From: Phocoena phocoena
Taxonomy: Eukaryota; Chordata; Mammalia; Artiodactyla; Phocoenidae
Assembly: GCF_963924675.1 (NCBI RefSeq)
Contig: NC_089221.1
Location: 8,553,851 to 8,617,850, forward strand
Direction of reading: 5' to 3'
Length of the DNA stretch: 64,000 bases
Position numbers and translations under genes: made by a program
Notes under the pieces: model-generated
Database searches by the model: none
Told to the model about the DNA's origin: nothing
Seen by the model: the letters and a program-made list of their open reading frames with translations, nothing else
Part shown: in pieces, positions 12,235-22,460 of the stretch
Layout of the letters: each line of letters starts with the position of its first letter
Numbering within the stretch: the stretch's first letter is position 1

Positions 12235-12391
12235 ATAGACTACAGTATAGTGTAATAGACTACAGTATAGTGTAAACATAACTTTTATATGCACTGAGAC
12301 ACCAAAAAATTCGTGTGACTCACTTTATTGAAATATTTGCTTTACTGTGGTGGTCTGGAATCAAACCTATAATATCTCCGAGGTACACCTG
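12235..12391 (-). mobile_element. Tigger1 DNA transposon end fragment
   Basis: The sequence ends in GAGGTACACCTG followed by TA (12392-12393), and contains the sub-terminal phrases 'cagtatagtgtaaacataac' and 'gtggtggtctggaatcaaac'. These are the complement of the Tigger1 left end seen again at 29620. Its first part is a 20-bp direct duplication. The other end is missing or replaced by the minisatellite. Confidence 0.75.
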
Positions 12392-12393
12392 TA

Positions 12394-12745
12394 CTGATAC
12401 ATGCTGCAACATGGATGAACCTCAAAAATGTTATGCTGAGAGAAAGATGACTGACACAAAAGGTTATATGATTCCAATTACCTGAAATGTCCTGAACAGG
12501 TAAATCCATAGAGAAAGAAAGCAGATTGGTGGGTGCTAGGGGGCAGGGGAAGGGAGAGGTGGAGCCACAACTTAGCATACTACACGTTTCCTTTCAGGGT
12601 GTTGAAATTGTTTTGGAACTAGATAGAGGTGATGGTTGCACAACACAGTGAATATACTAAATGCCACGGAATTGTTCGCTTTTAAAACAATTAACTTTAA
12701 GGTATGTGAATTTCACATCAATTTTTTAAAAAGGAAAAAAAAAAA
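12394..12745 (+). mobile_element. Ancient L1 (L1M-type) 3' end
   Basis: This is the 3'-terminal portion of an old L1 in plus orientation. 'gatacatgctgcaacatgga' (12396-12415) leads to the 'ggtgatggttgcacaacaca' phrase near 12630-12649 and then to an A-rich tail near 12735. This order is typical of L1M 3' UTRs. The Tigger1 end abuts its left edge. Confidence 0.75.
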
Positions 12746-13224
12746 GAACTCTAAACAACAACAAAAATTGTTGAGGCACCTGGCCCTGAGCATAGTACCA
12801 GTAAATGGTAACAGCCACAGCACGGTCCCCACGCAGGACCCAGCCCCACGGGATTCAAGTGTGTCTTTCCACACCTCTGCACCTTTCTCTGACTACAGAA
12901 TCTTTGCCGAGTCTGATTTCTGCACAATACCACAACTTATACACATACGACACTACTACACTCCTTGTCACTTCTGAGGGGCTCATGGATGTAGGAAATT
13001 TGTCCTCAGAGAGAGCACTGGAAAGGAAAAGGACGAGGAAAAACAAACCAGGATCCGTACTTCCACACAGAGGATCTCATGCTTGTGTTCAAAAAAAAAA
13101 ATAGTGAAACTTATTTGTCGTCAGATATTCAGAGAAAGGCCAGGGGAAAGCTTTGCAGCAGGAAGATGCTGCCAGGCTGGCGGGATCGTGGGACCCACCA
13201 TTCATCATTTCTGGATAATTTACA
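12746..13224. other. Single-copy stretch, no gene recognised
   Basis: No domain, exon structure or repeat was recognised. Short overlapping open frames exist on both strands but show no family resemblance. Confidence 0.4.
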
Positions 13225-13400
13225 TTTCTAGGCTGCTTTACCATCATTTATGTGCCACTTGAAACTGGACACGACAGTCAGTGATTTATTATTTTTAGGA
13301 AGGAAACGAAGGCACAAAAAGGTCAGCGTGACTTGCTGAAACCACAGACCAAGAATTAGAACTCGGAACCCTGAGTGGCAAGGTTCTGGGCCCCGTTTGC
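13225..13400 (-). repeat. MIR SINE fragment, antisense, diverged
   Basis: 'aggaaggaaacgaaggcaca' (13298-13317) followed by 'aattagaactcggaaccctg' (13354-13373) resembles the reverse complement of the MIR core. It is diverged, so confidence is moderate. Confidence 0.5.
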
Positions 13401-14097
13401 CTTTCAGCAGCCAGGACCATGTTGCTGGGGAGATTTTCCAGACCTGGCACAGCTCTGTTACAGCACAGAAGTTGGGGATACCAGTGGTCCACAGGGATTT
13501 CTCTTTCTCCTTGTCTCCTTGTCCCCTCATCTGACCCATCCCGCAAACTGAAGCTAAGACAATTCTTCAGTACCTCTTGTGGCAAGTCAGACACCCACAG
13601 GGACTCCCCAGGTCCTCTGCTCTCTAACCCATCCTGGCCTCCCTTAGCCGATGGTACTTCCCCTCCTCCGAACATGGAGAGTCCCTGCTCACCTCTACAT
13701 CCCGTACCTCTGCTCTGTACCCTTTGCACGTCTCTGCCCATCCAAATCCTCCTCTCCCGAAAGTAGGGAACCAGCCCTCACGGCCCCAGACATGGAGCCA
13801 AGAACTTCATTAAGTACTTGAGTAGCTGCTTCTCTCATATGATTGAGAAAACATTTGAGTCAGCTCCAGTGAGCCCTCAGACAACAGAAAGACAAAATAA
13901 CCCACCATCTCTGAAATGAATCTGAGTTCAGCAACCTCAATCCTCAAACTAGCCTGTGGTCTGATACACAGCTCACCTGTGAGTGCAAACAGGGCCAAGC
14001 TGAGACACACACACACACACACACACACCAGACCACCCAAGAAGAAAAAGAAGTTTCTGATCTTTTAAACTATCCCCAAACACCTCTTCTAAGAGGA
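13401..14097. other. Single-copy stretch with a short AC repeat
   Basis: No gene or element was recognised. A perfect (AC)n tract of about 25 bases lies at 14004-14028. Confidence 0.4.
14004..14028. repeat. (AC)n microsatellite
   Basis: Uninterrupted AC dinucleotide run of about 12 units. Confidence 0.95.
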
Positions 14098-14549
14098 TGT
14101 ATTAGCTTCCTAGGGCTGCCAAAAAAATGACTACCACCTCAGTGGCTGGAAGCAACAGAAAAAGTTTTCTCTCAGAGTCCTGGAGGCCAGAAGTCCAAAA
14201 TTAAGGTGTCAGCAGGGTCTTGTGCTAGCTAGAGGTTCGGGAGAGAATCCTTCTTGCCTCTTCCTGGCATCTGATGATGTTGCCGACAGCCCTTAGCATT
14301 CCTTGGCTTATAAATGCATCACTCCAATCTCTGCCGTGTCATCACATGGCCTTCTCCCTGCTTGTCTGCTTTCTCTTTAGGACACCAGTGTCCTTACTCC
14401 AACCTCGCTCCTGTATAACCTCATCATAACTAATTACATCTGCAAAGACTCTATTTCCAAATAAGGTCACCTTCTGAGGCTCCAGGTAGACATGAACTGG
14501 GCTGGGTGGGAGCGCGAAGAGGAGGGAACCTATTCAATCCAATACAGAT
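14098..14549 (-). mobile_element. MLT1/MST-type LTR (MaLR), antisense
   Basis: The plus strand shows the reverse complement of a MaLR LTR: 'tgtattagcttcctagggct' at the left, then 'tggaggccagaagtccaaaa', 'gcatcactccaatctctgcc' and 'taattacatctgcaaagact' in the usual order. It is a solo LTR with no internal sequence. Subfamily is not resolved. Confidence 0.8.
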
Positions 14550-14610
14550 GAGAAGGTGACGTAAAGGAAGAGAAGGTTTGGAATTAGGACTGACAGAAGG
14601 GTGATTCCAG

Positions 14611-14754
14611 GTTTTTTTACTATTATTATCTTTTTTTTTTTTTTTGGCCGTGCCGCATGGCTTGCAAGATCTTAGTTCCCTGACCAGAGATTGAACCCAT
14701 GCCCCCTGCAGTAGAAGAGCAGAGTCCTAACCACGGGACCGCCAGGGAAGTCCC
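14611..14754 (-). mobile_element. CHR-type tRNA-derived SINE, antisense
   Basis: Poly(T) at the left, then 'ggccgtgccgcatggcttgc' and, at the right, 'ccgccagggaagtccc', the complement of the SINE head. The target duplication TGATTCCAG is seen at 14602-14610 and 14755-14763. Confidence 0.88.
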
Positions 14755-14763
14755 TGATTCCAG

Positions 14764-16112
14764 TTTCTATAACTTCATTTCCTCAGCTGACAAGAGCCCC
14801 CAAGGAGGACCCCTCTGAAATCCCAAGTGACACCTCAGCCTTGGCTGTATTGTCCCTTTGTTCTTTGCTGTCCATGGATGAGTGGCTGCCTTGGGTTGGT
14901 GGCTTCCTTCTCCATCCTGAAGGAATTCCCCAGCCCTTGCCTTCCTCACCTCACTGTTCAGTTTGCAGAGATGGATATTAAATCAGATTTTCACCTGGTT
15001 CATTACATTCTGATGATTTTGAGCTACTGGGATTTCCAATTTGAAAGAAAATATTTTGATCCAGCAATGCCCACAGGACAGCTCTAGGATGAGGACACTT
15101 GGAGCATTCTGGGGAGCTGTGGAGTGTGAGTCTGTGTACAGACACATCACCTAAAACCCACTGGTTGACTTGCTAGTTGGCCCATGGGGAGATGCCGTTG
15201 TGTGGAAGAGTTTTCATCAGAATCCTGGTATAAAATGAAAAGCCTCAAAGGAAAGAAAGCCTTTCAAAATCTGTGTTGCATTCCTCTGATTTGGTGTAGC
15301 TTGTTTTCATGCAAAGTTTACTAAGAGAGAAGAGGCAACCCAGTGGCGTCGTGTGCAAATCATAGGATTTACCAACATGATTCAAGGTGAGATCTTTGAC
15401 TGGGCTGGCCCATGCTGTTTCAGAGGCTCCAGCTCTTTTTTTGTTATTAATAGGGTAGGCCACTGCATCTTTCATTCTAAGGACTCTTCTGGAGCAGACC
15501 CTCACCACTGCTGATATGATGTTGTATCTGCACTCACACCTTTTCCCTAGTCCTCCATCCTCTCTATGCCTGATGCTGTCCTGAGTCTGATTCCTTTTTT
15601 GTCTCTTACAGCCCTTAACAGAGTTCCTGCCATGGTGCCTTACCCCCAGCAGGGGTTTAGCAAATGGGGTGCAACGAACAGAAGGAATATGATGTGCTGG
15701 TGGGATTGTATTCATAAACAGAAAACAACATTTGGCATACACTGTATTCACAAATAGTAACAAGTGATGGATGTCGGGCAGCAGAGAGGATGCTAAGAAA
15801 AATGAGATGCCATTGAGATGCAGGCTTCATTTCTCTCTCCTGACTCTGGCCACCAGCTGAGCTGTGCAGCCCTCAGCTCTTTCTCAGCCTGCAGGGCCTC
15901 TTTACCAGTGCTTCTGGGGGTGAGTACCAGAAGTGAATGCCTGGTGAGAGCCAGGAGAACAAGCTCCAAGCCAAGCTGCCAATGAGAGCAGAGCTAGATG
16001 AAAAAGAAGCTAAGATATGCAGCCAAAAGAGATGGAGCCCAGACACAGGGCTCAAAGCAGGTGGGAGGTAAGCCTGGAAAACCTCATGAATTGCTCCAGA
16101 GCACATAGACCC
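14764..16112. other. Single-copy stretch, no gene recognised
   Basis: About 1.35 kb with no recognised repeat. The longest frame (minus strand, 15245-15763, 172 codons) has no domain, signal peptide or splice-site support and is read as chance. Confidence 0.45.
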
Positions 16113-16114
16113 CT

Positions 16115-16533
16115 GCTGTTATGGGTGGAATTGTGTCCACCCCCTTCCAATTCGTATGTTAGAGTTCCAAGACCCAGTACCTCAGAATGTGACCTTATTT
16201 GGAGATAGGGTCTTTAGAGAGCTAATCAAGTTAAAGTGATGTCATTAGGGTGGCACTAATCCAATATGACTGGTGTCCCCATAAGAAGGGGACATTTGGA
16301 CACAGAAGCACACAGAGGGGAGATGATGTGAATAGACAGGGAGAAGACGGCCATCTACAAGCCCAGGAGAAAGGTCTGGAACAGATCCTTCCCTCATAGC
16401 CTCAGAAGAAACCAACCCTGCAGATACGTGGGTCTCAGAGTTTGGCCTCCAAAACTGTGGAACAATAAATTTCTGTTGTTTAAGCCACCCAGTCTGTGGT
16501 AGTTTGTTACAGCAACCCAAGCAGACTAACACA
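16115..16533 (+). mobile_element. MLT1/MST-type LTR (MaLR), sense
   Basis: Begins 'tgttatgggtggaattgtgt' and passes through 'taatccaatatgactggtgt' and 'gaacaataaatttctgttgt', which contains the LTR polyadenylation signal. It ends '...agcagactaacaca'. Solo LTR of about 420 bp. Confidence 0.85.
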
Positions 16534-16689
16534 CCTATGATGACTATCCCGGTGATTCCTGCCCTACTTATAAGGCACATGGGGCATTTAAAGGGCCTTT
16601 GAAAATGGGATCCATGCCCAACAAGCCCGCAACACGCCCATTCGGTGGTGGTATTATCAGTCTCTATCAGTGATGTCCATTTCAATCAC

Positions 16690-16880
16690 TTTCTATCTTG
16701 AGATAAAGTGCAGTAAAAACGGCCTGACAATTTGACATCAACCAAATTTTTTTAATGTGACTATTTTTGATCCAGCAATTCCATGTCCAAGAATGTAGAG
16801 CATTTCCCCAAAAATGCTGATACAAGGGCTCAAAGACATGTATAAGGATGTTTCCTGCAGCCTTTTTCTGTACCTTGCAC
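16690..16880 (+). mobile_element. Ancient L1 fragment
   Basis: The phrase 'tgatccagcaattccatgtc' near 16769-16788, followed by 'aaggatgtttcctgcagcc' near 16845, is typical of the ORF2 3' portion of old L1s. Boundaries are approximate. Confidence 0.5.
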
Positions 16881-17371
16881 ATTTTTTCTTACTTTTTATT
16901 TGCAAATAATTCAAACGTACTGAAAATTGGCAAGAATGAAAATAGTACATAAAATGCTCATGCACCATTTATGCCGAAACCCTTACTGTTAACATTTTGC
17001 TTCATTTGTTTTATCATCTTTAACTGTCTCTCTGTCAGCCTCTCTCAACCCTGTGAACAAAGACTACTTACATCATAGCCCTTTAATCCTAACTACTTCA
17101 GTGTGTGTTTCCTAAATGTAAATATAATGTCTTACATAATCACAACAGTTATCAACCTCCGGAAGTTTATCGTGGAAACAGTATTTTTATCCAATCTGCC
17201 TTTCTTATTCCAGTTTTATCAACTGACTCAAAAATGTCCTCCGAGAATTTTTTTCTTCGATTACAAAATCCAACCCAGCTCAGGTACTGTACTTAGTTAC
17301 CATGATTCTTTAATATCTATCGGTCTGTAACATTTCCCACAGCCTTTCTTTGTCTTTTATGACATTGACAC
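16881..17371. repeat. Ancient L1-like interspersed repeat, left part
   Basis: The phrase 'taacattttgcttcatttgt' and later 'cttacataatcacaacagtt' recall a common ancient L1-associated 3' repeat. I cannot name the subfamily. It is continued after the LTR at 17372, so the LTR inserted into it. Confidence 0.45.
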
Positions 17372-17719
17372 TGTTATGGAAGGAATGCTTGTGTCCTCCC
17401 AAAATTCATATGTTGAAATCCTAACCCCCAAGGTGATGGTATTAGGGAGGGCATTAGGTCATGAAGGTGGAGCCCTCGTGAATGGGATTAGTGCCCTGAT
17501 AAAGAGACCCCAGAGAGCCCTCTCACTGTCTTTCCAACATGTGAGGAGGACACAATGAGAAGTCTGCAGTCTGCAACTTGGAAAAGGGTTCCCACCAGAA
17601 CCCAGCCAAGCTGACACCCTGGTCTCAGACTTCCAGCCTCCAGAGCTGTGGGAAATAAATGTCTGTTGTTTAAGCCACCCAGTTTATGGCATTTTGTTAT
17701 AGAAGTCCAGATAGACTAA
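17372..17719 (+). mobile_element. MLT1/MST-type LTR (MaLR), sense
   Basis: Starts 'tgttatggaaggaatgcttg', includes 'aattcatatgttgaaatcct' and 'gaaataaatgtctgttgttt' (polyadenylation signal), and ends near 'agactaa'. The 5-base flanks GACAC at 17367-17371 and 17720-17724 could be the target duplication. It splits an older repeat. Confidence 0.85.
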
Positions 17720-17724
17720 GACAC

Positions 17725-18112
17725 ACTATTAAAGAATACAATTTATTTTTAATAGACTCTTCCTCATTTGGGGTTTGTTCCATGGTCCCTCATAGCCAGA
17801 TTCAGATTATGCTCTTCCAGGACAGAAAATGCCCTGAGTGATGCCTATCCTTCTCAGGGCATCATATCTGGAGGCCCTGGATACTCATCTACTCCTCACA
17901 GGTTAATTTTTACCTCCTGGTTAAATTAGCGTCCAATTTCTCTACCATGTAGTTGCTATTTTTCCCCGTGTAAGCAACAAGCAGTCTGTGGGGAGATGCA
18001 GTGAAACCATACAAAGATCTTCCTCTTCAAAGTTTCCCTCTTGGTTTAGTACCCACTGAGGACTTTTGCCTGACCAATCTTAATGGTCATAAGATGATAA
18101 TTTTCCAACTCC
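17725..18112. repeat. Ancient L1-like interspersed repeat, right part
   Basis: Continues the repeat at 16881 after the LTR: 'gtccctcatagccagattca' and 'cagtctgtggggagatgcag' fall in the order I remember for that repeat. The family name is uncertain. Confidence 0.45.
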
Positions 18113-18114
18113 AG

Positions 18115-20440
18115 CACGCCCTCCACGTTGATCTTGGCACTCAGCAAGCCTTAGTCCTCACAATTGTGCCACAAGATAGAGATACACCTGGGAGAATTCA
18201 GGAGCCTGCCGCATCAAGGAAGGTTCTAGGGCTTCAGTGGTCAGGATACCTCCTCTGTCATGAGAGACAAGTTACTGCCCTTGCACTGATAACCACAAAG
18301 AAACAGGCACAATCTTTATAGATTTCTTTGGATTGGGGAGGTAAGACAAACCATGTTTGAAAATGCTTCTCTAGCCATGTCGCCCATAAAGTAACCCTGT
18401 CAACCCAGATGGTGCCAGTTTCAAGCAGAGTCTGGAGCAAGGAAAGGCTCCACGGAGAGCTGAGACTGCAGTGAACACTGCTCTGGACTTTGACTTTGGG
18501 GCCACTTGACCCAATGATACTGGAAGGGTCTGCAGCAGGGGGATGCTGTGTGGCGCCTCTGAGAGGCTCCAAAAAGAGTTCACAGCACAGACCCTGAAGG
18601 TGCAGGAGTAGGTCACTGCCTCCCTCTGTCAAGGACCTTCGCCATTGCGCAAGCAGCTCCTCTCTCATCCGCCCTGGTAGAAGAAGAAAGACTAACCACG
18701 AGGCACAGGCACAATGTGAGCTGAACTGCCCACCGAGAACTGGATGTCTGATCTACCAAACCACCGTGAAGAGCAACGGCGTGCGCACAAAAGCGTGCCA
18801 CTATAAAATGGAAATGGTACGTGGAGATCTGGTCCAAGCAGGTGTAGGCAACATAACTGACCTGCAAAAGGAGGTGGTTTCAGCCTCCAAGATTCCTCCT
18901 TAGAGTGTCTGTTTCAACCCTCTGTCATCCTGCACTATGGCCTCATGGGGATTCCCTATGGCCAGTTAATGAAGGAGGAAAGAGTACAAGCTTGACTCAC
19001 GGATTATTTGCGTGGTCACCTGAACACCCTGGAAGAGGGTGCCTGCTGCACTCAGGACCATTTCTGAAAGACAATGGATAGGAAATCTTCCCCCAAGACA
19101 GAACTTCAGGAGGCACATCTGGTTTTCATGGGAAGGATAAATGGTTGAAGATGTGACTATACCCTGAGTCATCAGCGGGGGTCAATGAGTTGACCAACTA
19201 GTCAGGGCCTTTGAGAAAACAAAACTGAAAAACTGGTAGTAAGGAGGTTGGGGGAGAGCTGTGTGGAAGGACTTCTGAGAATGTGAACACATTTGTGTTC
19301 ATGCAAATGCCCACCAGAGGGCAGCCACAGTGGAAGAGGCACTCTATATCAGGTGGACAAGAAGACCCGGGCATGGGGTCAGGATGGATGCCACACATGG
19401 ACTCAACAGCCTAACTGCATGGCTGCCTTCGCCAATATATATGTGGCCACCATTGCTGCTGAGCGCCCAAACTTCCAACAACGGAGGAATATACTGAGCC
19501 TCCACTCTGGAACCATCCCTGGGAGGACCAGCTGGTTACCTGGTAGCGGGTGAATTACATTGGACCCCTCGCTTTATAGAGGAGACAAGTCTTTGTCTTC
19601 ATAGGGTAGCACAAATTCCAAGTGTGAGTTTTCTTTTCCTGCCCTCAGCACTTCTGCCAGTCTCACCATTAATGGATTTACAGAATGCCAGGATCCCTGA
19701 ACAAGCATCCTGGTGTCCCACATAACATCAACTAGGGGACACTTAAAGGAAGTGACTCAGTGGGATCATGCCTATAGAATCCCCTGGGTTTACCTATTGC
19801 CCAGAATCAGCTGGCTCGAGAGATGATGGGATGGTCTGCACAAAACCCAATTACAGTACCAGTTGGAAGCAAACATCCTATAAGGTTGTAGGGTAGAATG
19901 TCTACCTTAAAGTTTAAGGATTAAACCAATGATCAACATATGGTGCAATCTTCCCCCACAGCCAGGAGCACAGGCCAAAGAAACAAGGGGTGGAGGTACA
20001 AGTGTTTACTGTTCTAGCTCTTAACGCACCAGAAGTTTTACTTCCCATGCCCATGACCTTGGGTTTAGTGGCTTTGGAGGTCCATGACCAAAGCAGAAAA
20101 CAATCATGTTTCTGATCCACTGGAAGCTGAGACACCTTCTCCTGTCCCCCCTCCACCTCCCAGTGAACCAACAGCCAGGTAGGGGTCCAGTGGAAAAGAG
20201 GATATCAAGTATTTACAGCCTACAGGATTTGTTGGGGTACTTCTTTGTTCTCCCTTGCCCCACATTCCTGGCTAAGAAAAACAAAAGCTGCAGAAAAGTC
20301 ACCAAGATCTCACACCCTGCAAGAATGAAAGTGGGGGTCATCTCACCAGTAAAGAATCCATCCAGCATGGGCTTGTACATGGCAGGGAGACTAAAGTATG
20401 GGTGGTGGGAAAAGATGTCTCTCTAGGCCCTGTGACCTAC
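18115..20440 (+). pseudogene. Endogenous retrovirus pol remnant (RNase H to integrase), decayed
   Basis: Plus-sense sequence resembling the 3' half of a retroviral pol region. The part near 18900-19200 corresponds to RNase H. The part near 19290-20190 corresponds to the integrase, with a zinc-finger-like region, then a catalytic core whose first acidic position is already altered near 19555. Every frame contains stops and frameshifts, and no gag or env could be recognised. The copy is clearly non-functional and old. A class III (ERV-L-like) origin is my best guess. Boundaries are approximate. Confidence 0.6.
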
Positions 20441-20639
20441 CAAGCTGGGAAGCACAGCAGCTGCGATGATAAACCGAGCTGCTGATCCCTGCCCCATGCC
20501 TATTTCCTTAAATGAAGGACACAGGCTTGGCTGACAATTTAGATTTCACATGGAAACATGACAAAATTAATATCACTTTGCAGTGAGAGTAGCTGGTGAG
20601 ACTTCACACATTCCCTCTGCTGGGGACATGAGCTCTTCA
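20441..20639. other. Short stretch between ERV remnant and LTR-like segment
   Basis: May be the decayed tail of the retroviral element; nothing diagnostic was recognised. Confidence 0.25.
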
Positions 20640-21175
20640 TGCAAAGGACAGGAATGGATGCTGAGGGCAAAGGAGTTGCCTGTCCCAGATCCTTCCATTT
20701 GCTTTTCTGGGTCTGTCTCCACCCTTCTCCACCCTGGTCCCTGCCCCAGGACTCTGGACTGATTAAACTCTACAAGAGGCTCCCAAAGAAGTTGGCTTCC
20801 AGGTGGGTTCAGCTGGCAAGAGCCCCAGCAGGAGAGGGAGGGAGGGAGGAGAGTAAATCAGGGTGTTCATTCTCTGGTTCCTCCATGGAGGTCACATCAG
20901 TCTGGTAAGTCCTTCCAAAGACTGTCACTGTTCCTCTCAAGGTGGCTTGTTCCAGCCACTGTCTCCTCTTCTGGGTTTCAGTAACCTGTCCCTTCCCTCT
21001 TCCTAGAGTGGCAACTGCTCTACCATTGCTAGCCCTGGTTCCCGTGCTATGCCATGGTTTCCCAATACCTGACATACCTTTGTAATGAGTTCCTTTAAAA
21101 ATAAGACCTCCTCAATTTATCCGAACAGAACATGCCATCTGTTACCCCTGGGGACTCTAATAAACACAAAAGTTT
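20640..21175 (+). mobile_element. LTR-like segment, family uncertain
   Basis: Resembles a retroviral LTR by its phrases 'ctctgctggggacatgagct', 'ttgctagccctggttcccgt' and 'acctttgtaatgagttcctt', followed by a T/C-rich end with 'ttaaaaataagacctcctca'. It lies downstream of the ERV pol remnant and could be its 3' LTR, but I cannot confirm they belong together. Confidence 0.4.
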
Positions 21176-22329
21176 AAATACCACACCCAGGACCATGGAT
21201 CTGGGAGATTGTAGGAAGGGGCAGTGTCTTGAGAGTAGACTCTGTACAGCCTTGTGGGAAGTGCACTTGGGTCATGTCCGGACCCCTCACCCCTCCAGAG
21301 CTGTGAGATAATAAATGCTGAGCATGTGGTCATCTGTTATGTCAGCAAAAGAACACATAGGATGATGAAAATTTCTCTCCCATGCACCCTTTCTTAGAAA
21401 ACTACCCAAAGATGTGCTCTAGCAAAATTAGGGAGTAAACAAAGAAAGGGGGAGGATAGACTCGAGGAAATAGAGTCTTCCACCAAGGACAGTGGAGAGG
21501 GAAAGGCCCCGGGGACCGTCGGTGGCACACCTGGAGAGGAAGGCATGGTTGGAGCAGGGGGTTGGAGCCTCCAGGAGGGCAACAGGCAAGGGAGGCTGAG
21601 CTCGCTGCCCAGGAGGGAACCATCAGCCATGAGCCTCTGGCAGCCATAAGTGCAGGACACGCCCAAAGCTGGGAGCGTCTGGAGAGGGGTCCTGAAAATG
21701 GAAAGAAATAAGGCCCCAAAATACCAAGCTGGGAGGAAAACCCCAGGAAAGCAAAGGCTGCCTTCCTATTAGAGCTGGTGGCCAGGGGCACCTCTACCGT
21801 AAATCTCAGTGGAAGGAGTGACACTTGGCAGGGGTCCTTGTAGAGGAGTTTGTACATAGACAGGTTGATCTTCCTTTTGAATCCAGATAATGAAACATCG
21901 GTGTGGGGAGAGAAAGAGAGAGAAAGGGAGGGAGAGACAGTGTGTGGTTTTCTCAAGCTGAAGTAACAAGAATTAGATGTTTAAATATATTATTTAGAGT
22001 TACACAGTTAAACAAAGGTGCAATGAAATAAGTGATGTAGCTATTGGGGTGGGGAAGGAAGAAGGGGGTGGGGGGCTGAAGCCTCATCTCTCTCAGCAGG
22101 AAGCCAGTAGATGGCGTTTGGAGTTGATAAATCAGGAGAGAGCCGGGTAAGAGCTTTAGCTTAGAGACATGGAGGAACGGCCAGGAGATTGAAACACAGA
22201 AACCCTTCAAAGTAGGTCTGTCTGAAGCCCTCAGCTGGGCTGAGGGCGCAGAGCAAAGCACTGTCCCTTTTCATTATATGCTTCCCGTACTATTTGGTTT
22301 CCTAATCCTGTGCTTGAAACCTTTTTTAT
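21176..22329. other. Stretch without a recognised gene; GA-rich patches
   Basis: No repeat was confidently identified. A GA-rich tract lies near 21908-21940. A CTCF-like motif is at 22104-22117 (see findings). The minus-strand frame at 21402-21956 is not supported as coding. Confidence 0.35.
22104..22117 (+). promoter_or_regulatory. CTCF-like motif
   Basis: CCAGTAGATGGCGT matches the core CTCF consensus CCASYAGRKGGCRS at 13 of 14 positions. Occupancy cannot be judged from sequence. Confidence 0.35.
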
Positions 22330-22334
22330 ACACC

Positions 22335-22460
22335 AGAGCAGATGGGGGGAGAGGGGGTGGGGAAGGAGGGAGGCATAGAAGGAAGGGAGGGGGGAAGGGA
22401 AAGATGGAGGAAAGGAAGAAGGGAGGGATGGAGGCGGGAGCGGGGGTGGGGGAAGGCCCC
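22335..22460 (+). repeat. G-rich purine low-complexity tract
   Basis: About 125 bases of almost pure purine on the plus strand, with repeated runs of three to six G (for example 'gggggagagggggtgggg' near 22346). The runs satisfy the simple G-quadruplex pattern. Confidence 0.9.

Noticed and set aside
15245..15763. Minus-strand frame of 172 codons
   Set aside because: No recognised domain and no splice support; treated as chance.
16113..20440. Nearby LTRs and ERV pol as one provirus
   Set aside because: The LTRs at 16115 and 17372 are MaLR solo LTRs of another family, separated by L1-like debris; no matching flanks were seen.
21402..21956. Minus-strand frame of 184 codons
   Set aside because: Low-complexity serine/proline/leucine composition from GA-rich DNA and no domain.
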